Source: Deferribacteres bacterium | GTDB lineage: Bacteria; Zhuqueibacterota; Zhuqueibacteria; Zhuqueibacterales; Geothermadaptataceae | Length of the DNA: 64,000 nt | Direction: 5' to 3' | Assembly (NCBI GenBank): GCA_020633655.1 | Contig: JACKDF010000001.1 | Coordinates: 558,001 to 622,000, forward strand | Shown: piece after piece, positions 34,186 through 42,041 of the stretch | Layout: each line of letters starts with the position of its first letter | Numbering within the stretch: position 1 is the first letter of the stretch | Made by a program: the position numbers and the translations under genes | The notes under the pieces: generated by a model | What the model saw: only the letters and a program-made list of their open reading frames with translations | What the model was told of the DNA's origin: nothing | Database searches by the model: none

Positions 34186-35547
34186 TCAAACTATTCCCTG
34201 ATCCAACATACTGTCAGCAACCTTGAGGAAACCACCGATATTGGCGCCTACAACGTAATTTCCGGCATGGTCGAAGCGTTCAGCGGTTACAACACACGTT
34301 GTGTGGATATTCTTCATGATTTCCTGCAAGCGACGATCAACCTCCTCGCGTGACCACGGCAAGCGCATACTGTTCTGCGACATTTCCAAACCGGAAACTG
34401 CAACACCGCCAGCATTCGCAGCTTTGCCAGGACCATAAAGAATCTTTTCCTGCAAATAAATATTGATACCATCGATAGTCGTTGGCATGTTGGCGCCTTC
34501 GCTAACGACATAAATACCGTTGTTCATCAAGTTCTGGGCATCTTTTCCGTTGATCTCATTTTGTGTTGCACTTGGGAAGGCACAGTCCGCTTTATGATCC
34601 CACAGTGGATTATGATTCAAAGAAGAATCAACAGGTGTGTAGGTTGCGGTGCTGTATTTTTCAGCATATTCTTTTACACGGCCACGGCGAACATTTTTGA
34701 GATCCATGATAAACGCCAGTTTTTCCTTGTCGATACCCTGGGGATCATAGATATAACCGGTTGAGTCTGAAAGGGTTACGGCTTTTCCACCGAGATCGTT
34801 GATCTTTTCGATGGTATATTGTGCAACATTACCGCTACCCGAAACGAGACATGTTTTGCCTTCCAGGGATTCACCGCGGGTTTTCAGCATTTCCGCTGCA
34901 AAATAAACAGCACCATAACCTGTCGCTTCCGGACGAATAAGGGAGCCACCCCAATTCAAAGCTTTGCCTGTGAGTACACCGGTAAATTCATTGCGGATCT
35001 TTTTGTACTGTCCGAAAAGGAAGCCAATTTCCCGGCCACCAACACCGATATCGCCAGCAGGAACGTCGGTATTCGGACCAATATGACGCTGCAATTCCGT
35101 CATAAATGCCTGGCAGAAACGCATGACTTCGTTATCGCTTTTTCCTTTGGGATCAAAATCGGAGCCGCCTTTTCCACCGCCCATTGGTAAGGTTGTCAGG
35201 CTGTTTTTGAAGACTTGTTCGAAGGCAAGAAATTTAAGAATACCAAGATTGACAGAGGGGTGAAAACGCAGGCCGCCTTTGTAGGGCCCAATAGCTGAAT
35301 TCATTTCGATACGAAAACCACGATTCACCTGAATATTACCCTGATCATCAACCCAGGGTACCCGGAACATGATAACGCGTTCAGGTTCGATAATACGTTC
35401 AAAAACTTTCGCTTTGCGATACTCCGGATGACGGTCGAATACGATGCCAATCGTATCAGCTACTTCTTCTACAGCTTGATGGAATTCAGGCTCACTCGGA
35501 TTTTTTGCAACAACTTCTTCCAACAGCGATTTTATATATTCGCTCAC
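34186..35547 (-). CDS. gdhA: NADP-type glutamate dehydrogenase
   Basis: 453 residues, close to the usual 447-450 of hexameric GDH. The GTG at 35547 is chosen because GGAGG lies five bases upstream; the ATG at 35559 would contain this ribosome binding site. Strong motifs throughout: EPERVIMFRVPWVDD, SAIGPYKGGLRFHPSVNL, TLPMGGGKGGSDFDPKGKS (catalytic Lys region), DVPAGDIGVGGREIG, GSLIRPEATGYG, VSGSGNVAQY (dinucleotide-binding glycines), AEGANMP-like EGANMPTTI, APGKAANAGGV-like GPGKAANAGGVAVSGLEM. Reaction: 2-oxoglutarate + NH4+ + NADPH to L-glutamate, in the cytoplasm, normally for ammonium assimilation. Monocistronic, with its own terminator. Confidence 0.96.
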   Translation of the reverse strand: MSEYIKSLLEEVVAKNPSEPEFHQAVEEVADTIGIVFDRHPEYRKAKVFERIIEPERVIMFRVPWVDDQGNIQVNRGFRIEMNSAIGPYKGGLRFHPSVNLGILKFLAFEQVFKNSLTTLPMGGGKGGSDFDPKGKSDNEVMRFCQAFMTELQRHIGPNTDVPAGDIGVGGREIGFLFGQYKKIRNEFTGVLTGKALNWGGSLIRPEATGYGAVYFAAEMLKTRGESLEGKTCLVSGSGNVAQYTIEKINDLGGKAVTLSDSTGYIYDPQGIDKEKLAFIMDLKNVRRGRVKEYAEKYSTATYTPVDSSLNHNPLWDHKADCAFPSATQNEINGKDAQNLMNNGIYVVSEGANMPTTIDGINIYLQEKILYGPGKAANAGGVAVSGLEMSQNSMRLPWSREEVDRRLQEIMKNIHTTCVVTAERFDHAGNYVVGANIGGFLKVADSMLDQGIV

Positions 35548-36042
35548 GACAACCTCCATAGGTCTTTTTTGTGTGAAATTGAATTAGCCACCTGCTCAAG
35601 CAGGATAATTTTTTATTTATTCAAAAGCGATAAGCGCATATTCAAAAGCATGGTTCGTGTTGCAAAAAAGATAAGTGCTAACATAAAAATAACAGGGTAA
35701 ATCGCAAATATATTTAACGGATAGGGAATTTATTTTATTCACTAAATTATCCATCAAATATGGCGTTGCCTGTGTTCAAAAAATGTACCATCCAGGCATG
35801 ACTTAAATGCCTAAATACAACCAAATTAAATCTTAAATTTTTAACAGAATGACATGAAGCAACCTTACTTCTTAACTATCATTATTATCATGCCTTCCCA
35901 GTTCCAGTAAATTAAACAGTACTTTCCTAAAAATGCAAAGCACAGTCCCGGAATTTCATATTTTTTCGTTGGAGTTATCGGCAAAAAGTGTTTACTTTAT
36001 CAAGCTTTAAAACATATTCATCAAATAATGAAAGGAATTCAC
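35548..36042. other. Divergent intergenic region, no gene seen
   Basis: AT-rich stretch between gdhA and the zinc-ribbon gene, which point away from each other, so both promoters should lie here. No hairpin, repeat or clear -35/-10 pair could be assigned. Confidence 0.4.
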
Positions 36043-36237
36043 ATGGCAACTTACGAATGTCCCACATGCGGCATGAGTGTTAACGCAACTTGTGCAAAAT
36101 GCGATGCGCCATTGGTTAACGAAGTAATTACAAGAGATGACGGTAGCAAAGTACAAGTTTCCAAATGCCCGAATGGCCACGGTAAAATCAAATCCCCCAT
36201 GTGCTGTGGTGAGGATATGACCTGTTCAATTGCTTAA
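36043..36237 (+). CDS. Small zinc-ribbon protein
   Basis: 64 residues from the ATG at 36043, preceded by AAAGGA six bases upstream; an in-frame ATG at 36028 overlaps that ribosome binding site and is less likely. Sequence: MATYECPTCGM, CAKCDAPLV, then SKCPNGHGKIKSPMCCGEDM. Three Cys pairs (C-x2-C, C-x2-C and a CC) plus a His make one or two zinc ribbons. Cytoplasmic, no enzyme domain. It resembles small conserved zinc-ribbon proteins of unknown role in Bacteroidota and relatives. Monocistronic, with a strong terminator 20 bases downstream. Confidence 0.8.
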   Translation: MATYECPTCGMSVNATCAKCDAPLVNEVITRDDGSKVQVSKCPNGHGKIKSPMCCGEDMTCSIA

Positions 36238-36257
36238 TTGGCAGATACATTTTTAAT

Positions 36258-36287
36258 AAAAAACCCGGCTTTTCCACCGGGTTTTTT
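36258..36287 (+). terminator. Rho-independent terminator after the zinc-ribbon gene
   Basis: AAAAAACCCGG (36258-36268) pairs with CCGGGTTTTTT (36277-36287), with an eight-base loop and a T-run: a classical intrinsic terminator. Confidence 0.92.
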
Positions 36288-36305
36288 ATTTTAAGGCGTT
36301 TTCAG

Positions 36306-36390
36306 CCTGCTTTATTCATACAATGCTCAAGGTGAACGATGGGCAACGGATATCCCCTGCCCAATCTCGTGGTTTATGAATAAATCAGGT
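36306..36390 (+). repeat. 85-bp palindromic repeat, best-preserved short form
   Basis: CCTGCTTTATTCATA at the left is the near-reverse complement of TTATGAATAAATCAGG at the right. The centre reads GATGGGCAACGGATATCCCC, with GGATATCC as the dyad. It is used as the reference for the family. It follows the zinc-ribbon terminator. Confidence 0.8.
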
Positions 36391-36839
36391 AAGGTAAACT
36401 TTCCATCATTTTAGCTTCATGTGTGTTTTACTCAATATTTCCTGCCACAATTCCTGTATGCAAAGCAATTCCGCACGTCTCCGTACTCGCAAAATTTTTT
36501 CCACATACAATCCTGGTAATCAAATGAATCCACTTCTTCCGGGCATTGGCAAATTATTACGGTTGTAAATAATTTTCATTAAAAAATATTGAAATAAATC
36601 ATATAATTATGTGGTTTTTAAAACAGCCAATAATTAATGAATAAGCATAATAAGCAGCATAAATTCGAAACGCCTTAGTCAAAAATTGGTGTGAAAAATA
36701 AATATTATATTAATGTCTGTACAACGATTCCAGCTGCTATTCTGTCTATTGCCCCGAATAATTCATAGATAAGAAAACAACATTAATCATCGTCATGTTG
36801 ACAATACAGTTCAACACACCTATCAAAGGAGTAATTTTT
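36391..36839. other. Intergenic, no gene seen
   Basis: AT-rich leader region of the DUF2911 gene. No supported ORF; AAAGGAG at its end is the ribosome binding site of that gene. Confidence 0.4.
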
Positions 36840-37394
36840 ATGAAAAAATCTGCATTCACAGTGCTCATCACATTTGCAATGGTGCTTGCGCTTTCTTCCC
36901 AGACGCAAGCACAAAACCCGGTAGTGCACAAAAAAATTAGTGACAACAGGGCATCTTTAACCCTGCCTGTCTCCGGGAAAGAGATATCAATCAATTACGG
37001 GACACCAGCCTGGGGAGAAACGGATCGCCTCGCCCAGGCACCCGAAGGTTTTGTCTGGCGTCTTGGAATGAATGAAGCTACTGAACTTCATACAGGTATC
37101 CCACTTGCATTTGGTGAAAAAACCCTGCCGGCTGGCAAGTATTCCCTGGCAATGCGTCATGTAAAAGATGGCACCTGGGAATTGCTTGTCAATTCAGAAA
37201 CCGGCCAGTGGGGCGGTCCAAAAGATCGTTCCAAAGATGTTGCAGTAATACCAATGACGATGAAAAAAGTTGAGAATACAGCGGAAATCCTGAAACTGGA
37301 TATCGTTCAGGAAATGGGGAGCGGTGGCTTAAACATTATGTGGGGACCCTATGTAGTATCCACCGGTTTTGCGGTACGTCAGACAGAAAATTAA
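36840..37394 (+). CDS. DUF2911 secreted protein
   Basis: 184 residues from the ATG at 36840, which follows AAAGGAG with eight bases between; the in-frame frame opening at 36795 has no ribosome binding site. Signal peptide (FTVLITFAMVLALSSQTQAQ). The mature part matches DUF2911: ISINYGTPAWGE, FVWRLGMNEATELHT, LPAGKYSLAMRH, WELLVNSETGQWG, then a final beta-strand region with a conserved MWGPYVVS. Predicted beta-rich periplasmic or secreted protein; the family is common in Bacteroidota and related phyla and has no established function. Monocistronic, followed by a strong hairpin. Confidence 0.88.
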   Translation: MKKSAFTVLITFAMVLALSSQTQAQNPVVHKKISDNRASLTLPVSGKEISINYGTPAWGETDRLAQAPEGFVWRLGMNEATELHTGIPLAFGEKTLPAGKYSLAMRHVKDGTWELLVNSETGQWGGPKDRSKDVAVIPMTMKKVENTAEILKLDIVQEMGSGGLNIMWGPYVVSTGFAVRQTEN

Positions 37395-37405
37395 TTTACA
37401 TTTTA

Positions 37406-37437
37406 TTCTCCTTCAAGATTGCGGTCTTGAAGGAGAA
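37406..37437 (+). terminator. Terminator-like hairpin after the DUF2911 gene
   Basis: TTCTCCTTCAAGA (37406-37418) pairs perfectly with TCTTGAAGGAGAA (37425-37437), with a six-base loop. There is no T-run after it, so it may act as a 3' stabiliser rather than a classical terminator. Confidence 0.6.
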
Positions 37438-37767
37438 ATTGTGAGTTCGCGCCTTCCGTAAAAACAAATCGGGCCTAAGCCTGGAATAATTTATTACCTT
37501 TACTCCCCCCACCACCTTTCTAGCGTCCTTAACAAGACATTTTTCTTGCGGTCCCGTGAATCAGCAGCAATTCCATCGAAAATTTAATAAAAACACTTTG
37601 TATGCCTGTTCAGTTTTCACTACTTTTTGACCGCTAACGCAACTGCCCTGGATTTGTGCCGAAAAACCCGAATGCGCGCCTTATGGCATCCGATGCCGAT
37701 CTATTCCTGTTAAGATTTTACAGAAACAATCAAACGTCTTATAAAATCAATTTTAAGGAGCAAATTA
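37438..37767. other. Intergenic, no gene seen
   Basis: About 330 bases with no supported gene. The last bases hold the AAGGAG ribosome binding site of the M28 peptidase gene. Confidence 0.4.
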
Positions 37768-39342
37768 ATGCGAAAAATCATGTTTTACACAATGATCCTT
37801 TCTTTCGTTATTTCGTTTCAAGCAAGCGCGCAAGAAAAGATCGACTGGCAAACCGTGCAAAAAATCCGTACCGAGGGACTGGAAAATTCTCAGGTCATGG
37901 ACATCCTTTTTATGCTTACAGATGCTTCCGGACAGCGCCTGACCGGCTCTCCTGCCTTAATGGAAGCCAGCAAATGGAGCAGAGATAAGCTTTCAGAATG
38001 GGGTTTGGAAAACGCTCAGATCGAGGCCTGGGGAACCTTTGGCCGTGGCTGGTCTTTCGATAAAGTCTCGGTCGCGATGGTGGAACCTGTCTACATGCCA
38101 GTCATCGCCTATCCGAAAGCGTGGACACCCGGCACAGAGGGTGAGCTGACTGGAACGCCTGTTCTCCTTAAAATCGAAAATGAGGAGGATATTCAGAAAT
38201 ACCAGGGTAAATTGGAGGGAGCCATCGTTTTGGTCCAAGGCTCGGAAGCATATAAATTCAGTTTTGAACCGGATGCCACACGTCTGACAGAGGATGAGTT
38301 GGCGGGCCTTGCGCGGCTCGATCTGGAAAAAGAGAAATCAGACAGCAATCGTGAAGAGCGGATAAAGATGTGGCGTGCACGCTTCGCCCTGCAGCGCAAA
38401 GTGAATGAATTCTTGCAAAATGAAGGCATTAAAGCCACGATAGAGCCCAGCCATTGGGCAAACGGCATCGTTCGCCTGGGAGGGGCAAGTCGCACAGCTT
38501 ACAAGCCTGGACAAGCCCCGGCATTTGCACAACTCGTCGTTGCAATGGAGCATTACAATCGCATAACACGTCTTGTTGACAAAGGCCATGCAGTAAAATT
38601 GGCCATTGAAGTGAAGACTACCTTTTATGATGAGGATTCATTGGCCTATAATGTCATTGCCGAAATTCCCGGTGTAGATCGCAAGTTAAAAAGTGAGATT
38701 GTTATGCTCGGCGGTCACCTGGATTCATGGCATGCCGGCACCGGTGCAACAGACAATGCTTCGGGCTCAGCTGTGATGATGGAAGCCGTTCGCATCCTCA
38801 AGACGATCGGCGTCAAACCGCGAAGAACGATTCGCATTGCGCTGTGGTCCGGCGAGGAACAAGGTTTACTCGGCTCACGCGGTTATGTCAAAAAACACCT
38901 GGCGGATCCTAAGACCATGGAGCTGACAGCCGAACACGAAAAATTTTCGGCCTATTTTAATTTGGATAACGGCTCCGGTCGTATTCGCGGTATTTATCTG
39001 CAAGGAAATCAGGCTGTCAAACCCATTTTTACTGCCTATCTTGAACCCTTCCATGACCTCGACGCGAAAACGGTGACTATTGATAACACAAGCGGCACCG
39101 ACCACCTTGCATTCGACGCTGTTGGTTTGCCAGGTTTTCAGTTCATTCAGGATAAGCTGGAGTATTTCACACGGACGCATCACGCAAACATGGATACCTA
39201 CGATCACGTGTCCGCAAATGATTTAAAGCAGGCGGCAACAATAATTGCCTCGTTCGTTTATCACACAGCGATGCGAGACGAAAAATTACCACGCAAACCC
39301 CTGCCAGAACCGAAAAAAGATCCCGAGATGACATCACGCTAA
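37768..39342 (+). CDS. Secreted M28-family zinc aminopeptidase
   Basis: A 524-residue protein; AAGGAG lies just upstream of the ATG. Signal peptide (MFYTMILSFVISFQASAQ). Residues about 110-280 include a PA-type insert (VLLKIENEEDIQKYQGKLEG, AIVLVQGSEA). The M28 zinc domain has the ligands in order: VMLGGHLDSWH (His, Asp), GATDNASG (bridging Asp), WSGEEQGLLGS (catalytic Glu and Glu ligand), TSGTDHLAFDAVGLPG (Asp) and HHANMDTYDHV (His). Expected role: two-zinc exopeptidase removing N-terminal residues from peptides in the periplasm or outside. It is followed by a bidirectional hairpin and faces a convergent TonB-dependent receptor gene. Confidence 0.92.
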   Translation: MRKIMFYTMILSFVISFQASAQEKIDWQTVQKIRTEGLENSQVMDILFMLTDASGQRLTGSPALMEASKWSRDKLSEWGLENAQIEAWGTFGRGWSFDKVSVAMVEPVYMPVIAYPKAWTPGTEGELTGTPVLLKIENEEDIQKYQGKLEGAIVLVQGSEAYKFSFEPDATRLTEDELAGLARLDLEKEKSDSNREERIKMWRARFALQRKVNEFLQNEGIKATIEPSHWANGIVRLGGASRTAYKPGQAPAFAQLVVAMEHYNRITRLVDKGHAVKLAIEVKTTFYDEDSLAYNVIAEIPGVDRKLKSEIVMLGGHLDSWHAGTGATDNASGSAVMMEAVRILKTIGVKPRRTIRIALWSGEEQGLLGSRGYVKKHLADPKTMELTAEHEKFSAYFNLDNGSGRIRGIYLQGNQAVKPIFTAYLEPFHDLDAKTVTIDNTSGTDHLAFDAVGLPGFQFIQDKLEYFTRTHHANMDTYDHVSANDLKQAATIIASFVYHTAMRDEKLPRKPLPEPKKDPEMTSR

Positions 39343-39377
39343 CCCCCTAAACAAGTAATAAGCTTGTAATATGGCTT

Positions 39378-39404
39378 TCGCAGCCACGATGATCGTGGCT
39401 GCGA
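39378..39404. terminator. Hairpin between convergent genes
   Basis: TCGCAGCCACGA (39378-39389) and TCGTGGCTGCGA (39393-39404) form a perfect 12-bp stem with a three-base loop, between the M28 peptidase and the receptor gene. It lacks a strong T-run but is well placed as a bidirectional terminator. Confidence 0.65.
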
Positions 39405-39457
39405 GTAAATTAAATGACCAATATCCAAGTCCAATGTCAAAATTCCAATTGAAACCT

Positions 39458-39500
39458 GGATTTGGATATTCGGTTATTGGATTTGGATATTGGATATTCC
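39458..39500. repeat. Short direct repeat GGATTTGGATATT
   Basis: GGATTTGGATATT occurs at 39458-39470 and 39479-39491, followed by GGATATTCC. Low-complexity tract in the intergenic region, just after the end of the receptor gene. Confidence 0.6.
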
Positions 39501-39515
39501 CTCCTGAGCATCTCC

Positions 39516-41888
39516 TTAAAACTCCAAACTAAACCCACCCACCGGAAAAAAACCTGTCTGATAGGAGAACGCTTCCGCGCCTGTTTTCCGGTTCCAGAAT
39601 ACAGCGCCCTGGTTTTCGCGGTTAAACACATTCTCAATGGAAAAATAGCTCACAAGCGTGTAGCGTCCAAAGTAGCTGCGGTAATCGTAGCGAAAATCAA
39701 AACGACTGTATGGATCAAAGCGTGCTTCGTTGAGGTGCTGTGGATCTATTTGCATGAAATCAGCCAGCTGTGATGCCTGTTCGTCTATTGGTGTGTACGG
39801 CCGGCCGCCGGCATAACGCCATTTGCAACTGAATTCCCAATTTTTATTCAACCGGTATCCGACAACAATATTCGCAATGTGACGATTATCGAAAGCCCCA
39901 TCACGATAAATGCCATCCAGGGCTTTGTGTTCGATTTTTGAGTAGGTATAGCTGGCGAGACCATAAATTCCTGAAACCAACTTCTTCTGCAGTAAAAACT
40001 CGATTCCATGTCCACGTCCTTTTCCTGCACTGATCAACTCACCACCACCCGCTGCCCCGTAATCCGCGCCGCTGTTGGCAGTTGAGTAAAAAGGAAAATC
40101 CGGATTGCCGGAGACAGGGTAATCAAAATAATACTTACGATACGCTTCCACAGAAAACAGCGTCGCCTCAGCGAGCAGATAATCGAAACCAACGATAAAG
40201 TGATCACTGCCCATACTTTTCAGGTTTAATAAATTGTTTTCATCTCCGGTGATGTAAATAAACGGGGGCGACTGAAAGTATCGACCTGTCGCGGCGGAAA
40301 CCGTCAAGCGCTCGTTAATAATGTAACTCAAGCTCAGGCGTGGGCTCCAATTCTTTGTGTGCAGCAATTGGAAATGGTCGAATCGTAACCCAGCATTCAA
40401 AGTGAGTCTGTGGGTAAATTTCTGTGTCATCTCACCATAGACGCCTGTTTGTGGTGAAATAGCTTGTTTCACAGAAACTTGTGCCGGCTCTTCTGTACCA
40501 CCCACGACGTTGACATCATAAAATGGAAACCAGGCTGTCTCGTGGTGGTATTGCGGCAAATGCAGGTCGATTCCCCAGTTGATACTTATCGCTTTAGTTG
40601 CAAGCCAGGTCCAGTCCGATTTTAACTGGGTCACATTTTCGGTAGAGGTGTTATCATAGGCATCATGGTGACCATTTGCGATTGTTTTGAATTCCAGTTC
40701 ATCCTTACCGGCTGGTCTGGTGGTTTCCTGCAAGCGAATATTGTAATCGATAAAAAACCGGTTGTAGGAGTGAGAAAGGGTAAAATTTGAAAAAATGCGC
40801 TCTGTCCAGACGTGCGACAGGTTCATTCCCACTGTCCCCTGCCGCGTTTTGTTTATAATATGCTCCACATGGGAGGTATCCATCTCCCCTTCGGCATAAT
40901 CATTAACCTCCGGTGTCCAGTCGATGACTATGCGGTCATCACCACCTATTCCGAGCAGGGACAGCTGTGTACTTTTACCAATCTGGTACGTTACCTTTGC
41001 CTGCAAATTGGAGTAAATCGGCACACCGCCAATGTCGATGAGATTTTCCATAAAATCGAGAAAGCTGCGGTGGCCAGCTAGCATCCAGGTGCCATTGTTC
41101 TGTGCGAATGTTCCCTCAAAATTCGCCCCAAATCCGCCAAAGTTTAAATCAACTTTGCGGTGCAGATCTTCCGGATTGGCTTTTCGGTAGGAAATATCCA
41201 GTACAGCGCTGGTTTTGTTGCCGTATTTGGCGGGAAATCCCCCTGCGATAAAATTGACATTTCGAATAAATTCCGTGTTCAGCATGCTGATCGGCCCACC
41301 AGTGGCTCCCTGAGTTCCAAAATGATTGGGATTAGGGATTTCGATATTGTCCACAAAAAACAACACTTCCGACGGACTGCCACCACGCACAACCAGATCG
41401 TTGCGGTCATCAGAGGACGGCGTTACACCCGGTAAATTTTGTATCATCCGGCTGATATCTTCGCGGGCACCCGGGCTGCGGCGAACTTCTTCGTAATTCA
41501 GCATGCGCGTGCTTACCGGCGTTTCCGAATCTTTGGCAAAATAACTTCGCGCTGTGACTACAATTTCTTCACCGCTTTCCAACACCGCAGCATGAAGAAC
41601 AACATTGGTAAAAGTCGTTTTTTGGTTGCGGACAAAAACATCAGTGACACCCTTTTCCTCATAACCAATCATCGTGAATTTGAGTGTGTAACCGCCGACG
41701 TCCATTTTACTGATGGTGTAGTATCCTTCCATATCTGTGGCTGCCCCACGCGGTGTGCCTTTTACAACAACATTAACACCAATAAGCGGCTCGCCAGTCT
41801 CGCTATCCGTGACCCTTCCCCGTAAGGTGCCCGTTTGGGAGAAAGCTACCTGAAAGAGAAAAAGAAAAGAAACGAGAATTCGCCACAT
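39516..41888 (-). CDS. TonB-dependent outer-membrane receptor with carboxypeptidase-regulatory-like N-domain
   Basis: A 790-residue protein. Signal peptide (MWRILVSFLFLFQVAFS). Residues about 20-105: carboxypeptidase-D regulatory-like domain (LRGRVTDSETGEPLIGVNVV, GGYTLKFTMIGYEE). About 120-240: plug domain (ISRMIQNLPGVTPSSDDRND, LVVRGGSPSEVLFFVDNIEI, FPAKYGNKTSAVLDISYR). The rest is a 22-strand-type barrel ending in an aromatic-terminated strand (VGGFSLEF). Known role of the family: energy-dependent import of siderophores, glycans or peptides, powered by TonB-ExbB-ExbD. Substrate not readable. The CotH-like gene lies 153 bases upstream on the same strand. The ExbBD-TonB-like set at 23.7-27.2 kb could in principle energise it, but the loci are far apart. 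Confidence 0.9.
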   Translation of the reverse strand: MWRILVSFLFLFQVAFSQTGTLRGRVTDSETGEPLIGVNVVVKGTPRGAATDMEGYYTISKMDVGGYTLKFTMIGYEEKGVTDVFVRNQKTTFTNVVLHAAVLESGEEIVVTARSYFAKDSETPVSTRMLNYEEVRRSPGAREDISRMIQNLPGVTPSSDDRNDLVVRGGSPSEVLFFVDNIEIPNPNHFGTQGATGGPISMLNTEFIRNVNFIAGGFPAKYGNKTSAVLDISYRKANPEDLHRKVDLNFGGFGANFEGTFAQNNGTWMLAGHRSFLDFMENLIDIGGVPIYSNLQAKVTYQIGKSTQLSLLGIGGDDRIVIDWTPEVNDYAEGEMDTSHVEHIINKTRQGTVGMNLSHVWTERIFSNFTLSHSYNRFFIDYNIRLQETTRPAGKDELEFKTIANGHHDAYDNTSTENVTQLKSDWTWLATKAISINWGIDLHLPQYHHETAWFPFYDVNVVGGTEEPAQVSVKQAISPQTGVYGEMTQKFTHRLTLNAGLRFDHFQLLHTKNWSPRLSLSYIINERLTVSAATGRYFQSPPFIYITGDENNLLNLKSMGSDHFIVGFDYLLAEATLFSVEAYRKYYFDYPVSGNPDFPFYSTANSGADYGAAGGGELISAGKGRGHGIEFLLQKKLVSGIYGLASYTYSKIEHKALDGIYRDGAFDNRHIANIVVGYRLNKNWEFSCKWRYAGGRPYTPIDEQASQLADFMQIDPQHLNEARFDPYSRFDFRYDYRSYFGRYTLVSYFSIENVFNRENQGAVFWNRKTGAEAFSYQTGFFPVGGFSLEF

Positions 41889-42041
41889 AAGTGCTCCTTT
41901 TGCTCAAAAAACAGGGTTTCGTGTTTAAAAATAAGATGGTGAAAAAATTTAAATGAAAGGATGAAGATAGCCGTTCACATTTGTCTGCAGTCAAATCAGT
42001 ACTGATTGAAAAATATTTTACCAAAAGCAAAAGTGCGACTT

